A stretch of DNA of 38,224 bases from Oscillospiraceae bacterium (GTDB lineage Bacteria; Bacillota; Clostridia; Oscillospirales; JAAYXM01): positions 1 to 38,224 of the forward strand of contig JAFSEA010000108.1 in NCBI GenBank assembly GCA_017435965.1, given 5' to 3'. The notes beneath the pieces were generated by a model. The model searched no databases. It saw only the letters and a list, made by a program, of their open reading frames with translations, and had not been told where the DNA came from. Every line of letters starts with the position of its first letter. Position 1 is the stretch's first letter. Below are positions 31,774 to 38,224 of the stretch, one piece after another. A program made the position numbers and the translations under genes.

Positions 31774-31842
31774 CTGTTTTTTTGAAAAAATATTTTTTTA
31801 TTTAATATGAAAAAATATAAGGGGGAAAGGCCGCGTGTTTTC

Positions 31843-31871
31843 TTGACTGAAAATCAAATATATGGTACATT
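31843..31871 (+). promoter_or_regulatory. Candidate promoter of the PfkB kinase gene
   Basis: TTGACT (31843-31848), 17-nt spacer, TACATT (31866-31871). Confidence 0.5.
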
Positions 31872-31903
31872 TATTATACAGAAATATGTCTTGGAGGAAT
31901 ACC

Positions 31904-32800
31904 GTGATATACACAATTACACTCAATCCGTCAATCGACTATTCCATGACGGTGAAGGATATGAATGTTACAAAAATAAACCGCAGCGAGGAAGAGCTTT
32001 CCTCCTTCGGCGGAAAGGGAATAAACGTCTCTGCAATGCTTGGAAATCTCGGCATTGATTCAACTGCTCTCGGCTTTTCCGGGGGATATACGGGAATGGA
32101 AATAGAAAGGCTTTGCAAGCGATGCGGAATTGCCTGTGACTTTGTGAAAATCCGTGAAGATTCGAGAATAAACGTGAAAATCCTGTCGGAGTCCGAATGT
32201 GCGATAAACGGCAAAGGACCGATGATTTATCTTGAAGAGGAAGAAGAGCTTCTCAAAAAGCTTTCTGCCCTTTCCGAGAAGGATATGGTTATCCTTTCGG
32301 GAAATGCTCCCGAGAGCGAAAGCGGAAAGCTTCTTGAAAATGTTATGGAGGCAGTTTCACACACAATTTTCGTTGCCGATATGGATGGTGTAAATTTAGA
32401 CCTTGCAATAGATAAAAGACCGTATCTCATAAAACCCAACGAATATGAGCTTGCCGCCCTTTTCGGAAAGGAACGATTTTTAGAAGAAAGAGAGATAATT
32501 GCCGCCGCCGCGAACCTTCGGGACGAAGGAGTTAAAAATGTTCTTGTTTCCTGTGGCGGAAGCGGTGCGATTTTAGCCGCCGAGGACGGCAATTTCTATA
32601 AAATCAAAGCTCCCGAGGTGCAGGTGGTAAATACCGTTGGTGCAGGCGATTCTCTCCTTGCAGGCTTTGTTGCCGCAAGAGAAAGGGGCAAGCCCTTTGA
32701 TTTTTCTCTTGCCCTTGCAGTTGCATCGGGAAGTGCAACTGCGGCATCAAGCGGAATAGCAGAAGGAGAAATGGTACTTTCTCTTCTTGCGGATATGTGA
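31904..32800 (+). CDS. fruK: 1-phosphofructokinase / PfkB-family sugar-phosphate kinase
   Basis: The 298-residue kinase starts at GTG 31904, with TTGGAGGAA 4-5 nt upstream; the in-frame ATG at 31862 lacks a site. The N-terminus IYTITLNPSIDY is diagnostic of the tagatose-6-phosphate/1-phosphofructokinase branch. FGGKGINVSAML is the first PfkB signature and NTVGAGDSLLAGF the second, carrying the catalytic Asp. No fructose PTS or fruR-type regulator is nearby, so fructose-1-phosphate versus tagatose-6-phosphate is undecided; the symbol is tentative. Confidence 0.85.
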   Translation: MIYTITLNPSIDYSMTVKDMNVTKINRSEEELSSFGGKGINVSAMLGNLGIDSTALGFSGGYTGMEIERLCKRCGIACDFVKIREDSRINVKILSESECAINGKGPMIYLEEEEELLKKLSALSEKDMVILSGNAPESESGKLLENVMEAVSHTIFVADMDGVNLDLAIDKRPYLIKPNEYELAALFGKERFLEEREIIAAAANLRDEGVKNVLVSCGGSGAILAAEDGNFYKIKAPEVQVVNTVGAGDSLLAGFVAARERGKPFDFSLALAVASGSATAASSGIAEGEMVLSLLADM

Positions 32801-32827
32801 TTACGATTTAAAGTGAGGAAGATATAA

Positions 32828-34216
32828 ATGCTTAAATCTCTACGTCGCCCGGAAGGTGACTATAGGGCACTTTTTGCCCTTATGATACCGATAATCCTTC
32901 AGAATCTCGCAAGCTCGTCCCTGGGCCTTTGTGATACTCTTATGGTAGGAATACTTGGACAGAATGAGCTTGGGGGACTCAATCAGGCTAATACAATCTT
33001 CTTTGTTTTTCAGCTATTTACCTTTGGCATAATGTCAGGAGGATCTGTGCTTATCGGGCAATACTGGGGAAAGAAGGATATCGGAGCAATAAATCGCGTT
33101 ATGGGAATGAGCTTCTACCTCGCTTTCGGCGTAAGTATGGTTGCGGCAACGGCAGTATTTCTCTTTCCGTCCGAGATTATGGCTCTAACTACAAATGATC
33201 CTGCTCTCATTGACTGTGCGGCACGCTACAGCAGGATTGTTGCCTACAGCTTTGTTCTCAACAGTCTTTCAATGGTATACATAAGTGCACAGCGAAGTGC
33301 CGAAAATTCAAGTCTCGGAATGATTGTTCTCATAACATCAATGGCAACGAATATCTTCCTTAACTGGGTGCTTATTTTCGGAAATCTCGGAGCTCCGGTT
33401 ATGGGGCTTGAGGGTGCCGCCACGGCTACCTTCATATCAAGAGTGATAGAATTTCTTATGGTAGTCGTCTATATGTTCTTTATAGACAAGAGAATTCCGA
33501 TTATGCCGAAGAAAATGCTAAAGCCGGGAAAGGCTATAGCACAGGATTATATCAAATATGCAACCCCCGTTGTTATAAACGAAACTCTCTGGAGTGCGGC
33601 ATACTCCATGTATGCGGTCGTATATGGTCATATGCAGGGAGCATCGGACATAATCGCTGCATATTCAGTCACGGGAAGTATAGAGAGGATTATGCTTGTC
33701 CTCTGTAACGGTGTGGGTACTGCAGCGGCAGTTATAATAAGCAAGCAGATAGGCGAGGGAAGAAAGAAAATTGAGGTTTTGGAGACGGGAAGATGGCTTT
33801 TAAAGCTTTCTGTCATAACAGGACTCATAACGGCAGTTCTCCCCATTATTACAGAAAGATTTCTCCTTGACGGGTTTATATATGAAGTGTTCAATATAAG
33901 CGGTAATGCGATGGGCATCGGTCATATGATGATGCTTGTGACGGTGGTAAGGGTAATTGTCAAGACATATAACTATATGATCATAGTCGGAATACTTCGC
34001 GGCGGCGGAAATGTGAAGACTGCGGCAGTTCTCGATGTTTTGTTTATGTATATCTGGTCTGTCCCGGGCTGCTTCATAGCTGCTTTGGTATTTGATGCAC
34101 CCATTGAGGTGGTATATATCTTCGCTCTTTCTGAGGATATTATAAAGGCGGTTGTGGGCGGATGGCTTGTCCACCGTGGCGAATGGATACACGATGTAAC
34201 GAGAAATGATATTTAA
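32828..34216 (+). CDS. MATE-family multidrug/cation efflux transporter
   Basis: The 462-residue membrane protein has about 12 helices in two halves, typical of MATE exporters driven by Na+ or H+. Family features are MIPIILQNLASSSLGLCDTLMVG in the first helix, SGGSVLIGQYWGKKD, and GLEGAATATFISRVIEF. The second half begins KYATPVVINETLWSAAY. Transport cargo is unknown. It follows the PfkB gene by 27 nt on the same strand, with GAGGAAG before the start, so they may share a transcript. No metabolic link is apparent. Confidence 0.92.
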   Translation: MLKSLRRPEGDYRALFALMIPIILQNLASSSLGLCDTLMVGILGQNELGGLNQANTIFFVFQLFTFGIMSGGSVLIGQYWGKKDIGAINRVMGMSFYLAFGVSMVAATAVFLFPSEIMALTTNDPALIDCAARYSRIVAYSFVLNSLSMVYISAQRSAENSSLGMIVLITSMATNIFLNWVLIFGNLGAPVMGLEGAATATFISRVIEFLMVVVYMFFIDKRIPIMPKKMLKPGKAIAQDYIKYATPVVINETLWSAAYSMYAVVYGHMQGASDIIAAYSVTGSIERIMLVLCNGVGTAAAVIISKQIGEGRKKIEVLETGRWLLKLSVITGLITAVLPIITERFLLDGFIYEVFNISGNAMGIGHMMMLVTVVRVIVKTYNYMIIVGILRGGGNVKTAAVLDVLFMYIWSVPGCFIAALVFDAPIEVVYIFALSEDIIKAVVGGWLVHRGEWIHDVTRNDI

Positions 34217-34254
34217 TTTATCATAAAAATCAAATTTAAAAGGAGTGTGTAAAA

Positions 34255-36351
34255 ATGAAAAGATTGATGTGTGTGATGCTTTCTCTTATGATGGTGATGA
34301 TGCTTCTTCCCACATCCTTTGCGGCTGAAGATTCAGAGCTTACAAAGGTAGTGAAGATTGCAAAGGGAAGACTTCAGATTCCTGAAGAATTCACGGAGTT
34401 TTACAGCAATGAATACGATGCTGTGGGACAGAAAAGTTATGAACTTCGGTGGAGCACCGAGGACTCAAAGAAGAGAATAAATGTAAGTGTTCTTTTTGAC
34501 GGTGAAATTGTTTCATATAATTATAACAATAACGACTATGACTATGACCGAAAAGGCTTTGCACCTTTTGATAAGGCTGAATATACAAAGCTTGCAAAGG
34601 AATGGATCGAAAGAGTAAATCCCACATATACCCCGGAGATTTCGGAGGATGTTGAGGTCAATATCGGAAGCATTTATTCAACTTCGGTTTCTGTTACATT
34701 CAACCGTGAGAAGAATGGAATAGAGGTTGACGGAAACTATGTGAGAATATCTCTCGATAAATTCACGGGCGAAGTTCTCTCTATGTATTCAAACTGGACG
34801 AGAGAGCAGAATATAAAATCCCCCGAGGGAGTTATAACAAAGGAAGAGGCTGCAAAAATTCTTGGTGAGAAGTCGGAGCTTAAGCTTCGCTACTATAAGC
34901 TCCGTGATGAGAACCGTGCCGTGCTTATGTATACGCCGGAAAATTCATATATGATGATTGATGCGTTCACAGGCGAGGATTTCACCGTGGAATTCATTGA
35001 TGCAGAGCTTGGCGCAACAACAGGCGGTGCAGGTGGAGGAGCCGCAGAAGCACCTATGGCAGACAATGCGGCAAAAGAAGAAGCAGAAGTTGAGCTTTCT
35101 GAAAAGGAAATTGAGGCAGTAGAAGAGCTTGAAAGCCTTCTCACAAAAGAAGCTCTCACGGGTATAATCCGCAGGATGGCAAATACCGAGATTGCAACCT
35201 TTGATGTTAAGACTGTGGATTACAGACGTGTTGAGATTAAAGGCAAAATGACATACATCGCAACCGTCCGCCTTGAAAAGGACAATAATATGTCCGGTAG
35301 CGTTACGTTTGATGCAAAAACGGGCGAGCTTCATTCCTTCTCTACATATCTTCCTTACAGATATAATAAAAAGCAGAATGTGAAGTATGACCGTATGGAA
35401 TCAAATGCCATGGAGTTTATGAGAACATGGGCACCTGCCATTGCAGGTAAGGCAAAGAACTTTGATGAGTATCAGAACAGCGAATATTTCTATTTCACCC
35501 ATAACGAAAACGGAATAGAATACCGTGGAAATTCCGTGAATATGCGCGTGGATAAAGAAACGGGAAAGATTCTCTCATTCTCAAAGAGCTGGGATACTTC
35601 CACCACGTTTGATTCGCCGGAGGGAATATTGAACGTCGAAGAAGCAACCGCAAAGTATACCGAGGCGGCACCGCCCGAGCTTCTTTATATAGCGAACAAG
35701 CGTGTGAGATATGCGTCCAATAATGCCGAGGAGCTTGCTCTTATCTACAGACTACCTCATGATGCACCGTCATATATAGATGCAAAGACGGGTGCTGCTT
35801 ACGATTGGAATATGGGTCAGATGCAGGAAGAAAACCCCGATGCTTATGTGCTCCAGAAGGATATCGAGGGTCATTGGGCAGAAGAAGTTATAAAGATTCT
35901 TGCCGAGAATGGAATAGTTCTCTCTTATGAAGAAGAGTTCCGCCCCGATGAGGCAATAACCCAGAAGGAAATCGCTCTTCTCATAACCTGCTTTGAAGGA
36001 AATGCACGTCCTTATGCAGTTCCGGAGAGCGAATACACAGCGTATATTGACAGAATGGTACGCAGGGGAATTATAAAGGAAAATGAGAAAAATCCCAATA
36101 AGAAGATAACCCGTGAAGAAACTGTCACATACCTTGTCCGACTCTTCGGCTATGAGTCTGCCGCAGAGCTTTCGGGAATATTCAAAACGGGCTTTTCCGA
36201 CGAAGCCGCAATTTCACCCGACAAAATCGGTTATGTGGCAATTGCAAAGGCATTAAAGCTTGTTAAAGGTAATGGCGGTAAGTTCAATCCAAAAAACAAC
36301 GTAACCCGTGCAGAGCTTGCAATGATGCTCTACAACGCATTGACAGTATAG
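34255..36351 (+). CDS. SLH-domain surface protein with YcdB/YcdC-like repeats
   Basis: The 698-residue secreted protein has a Sec signal peptide (cut near TSFAAED, about residue 24), then repeated YcdB/YcdC-like (PepSY-type) modules seen as 'NGIEVDGNYVRISLDKFTGE' and 'NGIEYRGNSVNMRVDKETGK'. A Gly/Ala/Glu-rich linker (about 260-290) separates them. The C-terminal 170 residues carry three S-layer homology domains, beginning KDIEGHWAEEVIKILAENGI and ending VTRAELAMMLYNAL, which anchor to pyruvylated wall polymers. The PepSY-type modules may inhibit or assist extracellular proteases. AAAGGAG precedes the start and a terminator follows. Confidence 0.9.
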   Translation: MKRLMCVMLSLMMVMMLLPTSFAAEDSELTKVVKIAKGRLQIPEEFTEFYSNEYDAVGQKSYELRWSTEDSKKRINVSVLFDGEIVSYNYNNNDYDYDRKGFAPFDKAEYTKLAKEWIERVNPTYTPEISEDVEVNIGSIYSTSVSVTFNREKNGIEVDGNYVRISLDKFTGEVLSMYSNWTREQNIKSPEGVITKEEAAKILGEKSELKLRYYKLRDENRAVLMYTPENSYMMIDAFTGEDFTVEFIDAELGATTGGAGGGAAEAPMADNAAKEEAEVELSEKEIEAVEELESLLTKEALTGIIRRMANTEIATFDVKTVDYRRVEIKGKMTYIATVRLEKDNNMSGSVTFDAKTGELHSFSTYLPYRYNKKQNVKYDRMESNAMEFMRTWAPAIAGKAKNFDEYQNSEYFYFTHNENGIEYRGNSVNMRVDKETGKILSFSKSWDTSTTFDSPEGILNVEEATAKYTEAAPPELLYIANKRVRYASNNAEELALIYRLPHDAPSYIDAKTGAAYDWNMGQMQEENPDAYVLQKDIEGHWAEEVIKILAENGIVLSYEEEFRPDEAITQKEIALLITCFEGNARPYAVPESEYTAYIDRMVRRGIIKENEKNPNKKITREETVTYLVRLFGYESAAELSGIFKTGFSDEAAISPDKIGYVAIAKALKLVKGNGGKFNPKNNVTRAELAMMLYNALTV

Positions 36352-36357
36352 GTGCAT

Positions 36358-36388
36358 AAAAGCGGCTCTCATACGAGAGTCGCTTTTT
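36358..36388 (+). terminator. Terminator between the two SLH genes
   Basis: A 13-bp stem (36358-36370 with 36375-36387, one G-T pair), ATAC loop and T5 run. Confidence 0.9.
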
Positions 36389-36413
36389 GCAAAAACGAAA
36401 GGAGTGCGTGAAG

Positions 36414-38224
36414 ATGAAGAGATTCATATGCGTTATTTTGTGCGCCATAATGTCAATATCCCTTGTGCTTTCTGCTTCTGCCGATGGAAGTATTGTACCT
36501 ACGATTTATGATAAAGAGGCAGAAGAAGAAAACGGAGTGGGAAGGCTTTCGGATGAAGAGGTTATCAAAGCAGCGACCGAGTGGCTTTCGGAAAACGCCC
36601 CTGAATGTATTCCGGAGATATACGTGGAGGAGTTTTTTGTTGATTATCCGCTTTCAACTGTTGCTTATATAAGATTCGGAAGGAAAACAAACGGAATCCC
36701 GTTTGATAACAACCATAGAATTGATATGGATGTGAATCGAGTAACGGGTAAAGTAATTGAGGTGACGTCATTCTGGCACAAGGTGGACTCTGTGGCCGAT
36801 CCGAAAAAGATGTTGAGTGAAAAAGCACTTCGGGAGATTCTTTTTGAGAAAACCGAATTTAAGCTTATGTATGCTTTGGTTCGTGACACCAATCGTATGA
36901 TACCGGTGTATATGACAGATTACGCAAACATAGAGATAGATGCCATTACGGGAGAGGAATATATATACAACCATAGTGCAAGCTACAATAGTCCGGCAAC
37001 AGGTGTGGGCGGTTCGTCCGGCGGATGCCCGGTTGAAGAAAACAACAGCGGTGTGGTGATTCATACCAGTAAAGTTACAGATACGACAGGACTTCTCTCG
37101 GAAGAAGAAATAGCCGCTATTATGAAGAGCCTCACCGATACGGTTTTAGCAGAAAGCAAGATAGAGAGCATATCATACAGTCAGCCTCTTCCGGGCAAAT
37201 ATACTGCATATGTTTATCTGAATGATGGAAATTTCCGCACTACGGTGCAACTCAATGCAAAAAGCGGAGAGGATTTATACATTCACGGAACACGATATCA
37301 AAGGGTTGGCGGAAGGCATAAAACGCAGGAAGAAATGAAAGCCGTATGCGACAGATTCCTCAAAAGTCAGATGGGCGATTTGTATGATGATCTTTCTTTT
37401 ATAAGTGGGAATGATGACGGTGAATTTGTGTATGGTTTATTCAAAAACGGAATAGAGGTCTTTCAAAAAAAGGCATATATCGATGTTGATCCGGAAAGCG
37501 GAAAGATATATTATTACAGCAACAGCGCTGACGGTGAAATTGAATATGAATACAAACCTGCAGAAAATCTTATTACCATAGACGAAGCATGGGAATTAAC
37601 ACTTGAAAACTGTGATACGGAGATTATATACAATATTTCCGAAACAGAAGATTTGACGGAAGCAAAGCTTATATGCCGCCTTGCTTGGGATAATGCAGAT
37701 TTTAGTGCAATTGATGCAAGAAGCGGCAAGCTTCTCAATGGATGGCTTCGTGAGTTTGAAGAAACAGGAGAACAGAAAGAAGAGCCACAAGAATTGGTGA
37801 TACCGTCCGACATAAAAGGTCATTGGGCAGAAAAGGCAATAACAACACTTATTGAAAAAGGTGCTTTTGAGGGAGTAGAAAGCTTTGAACCCGAAGAAAA
37901 TTTGACAGAAGCGGAAATCTCAAGAATTATTTCTGATATATCAGGCAAAAGTGCGAACTGTGACTCTCGGTTTCTCTATGTAATCCGTGAGAATGCAGTT
38001 GTTTATATTATGCAAATGCTCGGATTTACAGGTGAAGAGGAAGAATGTAAGAACTTTAAAGAAGCGTTTTCTGATGAGAACGCAATCAGTCCTACTAAAA
38101 TCGGATATCTTGCCGCCGCAAGCAATCTCGGCATAATTTCAGGCTACGGTGACGGCACTTTCAGACCAAGGGAGTTAATAACCCGTGCAGAATTTGCAAC
38201 GATAATTTATAATATTCTGGTGAA
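36414..38224 (+). CDS. Second SLH-domain surface protein, runs off the right edge
   Basis: The frame from ATG 36414 (preceded by GAAAGGAG) stays open for 603 codons to the window end. It has a signal peptide (MKRFICVILCAIMSISLVLS), similar to that of the upstream SLH gene. YcdB/YcdC-like blocks follow (NRVTGKVIEVTS, FKNGIEVFQKKAYIDVD), then SLH segments starting SDIKGHWAEKAITTLIEKGA. The last visible residues, ISGYGDGTFRPRELITRAEF, are the classic end of a third SLH domain, so only a few codons are probably missing. It is a diverged tandem paralog of the 34255 gene. The middle SLH domain is degenerate. Confidence 0.9.
   Translation, partial: MKRFICVILCAIMSISLVLSASADGSIVPTIYDKEAEEENGVGRLSDEEVIKAATEWLSENAPECIPEIYVEEFFVDYPLSTVAYIRFGRKTNGIPFDNNHRIDMDVNRVTGKVIEVTSFWHKVDSVADPKKMLSEKALREILFEKTEFKLMYALVRDTNRMIPVYMTDYANIEIDAITGEEYIYNHSASYNSPATGVGGSSGGCPVEENNSGVVIHTSKVTDTTGLLSEEEIAAIMKSLTDTVLAESKIESISYSQPLPGKYTAYVYLNDGNFRTTVQLNAKSGEDLYIHGTRYQRVGGRHKTQEEMKAVCDRFLKSQMGDLYDDLSFISGNDDGEFVYGLFKNGIEVFQKKAYIDVDPESGKIYYYSNSADGEIEYEYKPAENLITIDEAWELTLENCDTEIIYNISETEDLTEAKLICRLAWDNADFSAIDARSGKLLNGWLREFEETGEQKEEPQELVIPSDIKGHWAEKAITTLIEKGAFEGVESFEPEENLTEAEISRIISDISGKSANCDSRFLYVIRENAVVYIMQMLGFTGEEEECKNFKEAFSDENAISPTKIGYLAAASNLGIISGYGDGTFRPRELITRAEFATIIYNILV

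Noticed and set aside
1..38224. tRNA, rRNA and insertion sequences
   Set aside because: No cloverleaf-like segment, rRNA core sequence, or transposase with terminal inverted repeats was seen on either strand.

Overview
This window looks like a chromosomal segment of a spore-forming, gut-type clostridium (Bacillota, class Clostridia, plausibly an Oscillospirales or Christensenellales relative). The evidence is a complete germinant-receptor operon, a SpoVB-like flippase, the sporeformer gene order nnrD - YdcC-like lipoprotein - alr - ndoA, SLH-domain surface proteins, many lipoproteins with clostridial signal peptides, and sigma-A promoters close to TTGACA-N17-TATAAT. The species cannot be fixed from sequence reading alone. 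No rRNA, tRNA, insertion sequence or CRISPR array was seen.

Region 1 (1-3970) is a polymorphic-toxin scrapyard. It starts inside a toxin C-terminus followed by a frameshifted immunity gene. Two further start-less toxin tips follow, each with its own immunity gene, and a metallophosphoesterase gene lies between them. The second and third modules (1031-3970) sit between two identical 83-bp copies of a terminator-plus-promoter unit. The second copy is the promoter of the next housekeeping gene. A second, degenerate repeat of about 80 bp links the sub-modules. This is the most system-like part of the window.

Region 2 (3995-10618) has an apbE / NusG-domain-II pair on + (flavinylated extracytoplasmic redox proteins). 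It is followed by a long minus-strand run: a SLOG/DUF1273 protein that seems to start at CTG, a small membrane protein, nnrD, a YdcC-like lipoprotein, alr, ndoA without an adjacent antitoxin, and two uncharacterised proteins.

Region 3 (10619-14872) carries rpsO and pnp, separated by strong RNA structure, then a WG-repeat lipoprotein.

Region 4 (14885-19713) is the germination locus: GerA, GerC, a 65-residue two-helix protein (candidate D subunit) and GerB. A 26-cysteine protein follows, probably a spore-coat or related component, behind a sigma-K-like promoter.

Region 5 (19714-24120) has an XRE regulator divergent from five tandem paralogous lipoproteins. Four of the five have their own near-perfect sigma-A promoter, and most units are separated by hairpin terminators. 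The first promoter contains a 16-bp palindrome that could be the operator. Transcripts of copies 1-3 would begin with a conserved small hairpin. Dispersed hairpin repeats close the region.

Region 6 (24107-31773, minus strand) carries secG, typA, pgeF, an orphan family-5 substrate-binding lipoprotein, malQ and a SpoVB-like flippase. Region 7 (31843-38224, plus strand) carries a PfkB-family sugar-phosphate kinase, a MATE transporter and two tandem SLH proteins with YcdB/YcdC-like repeats. The second SLH gene runs off the right edge.
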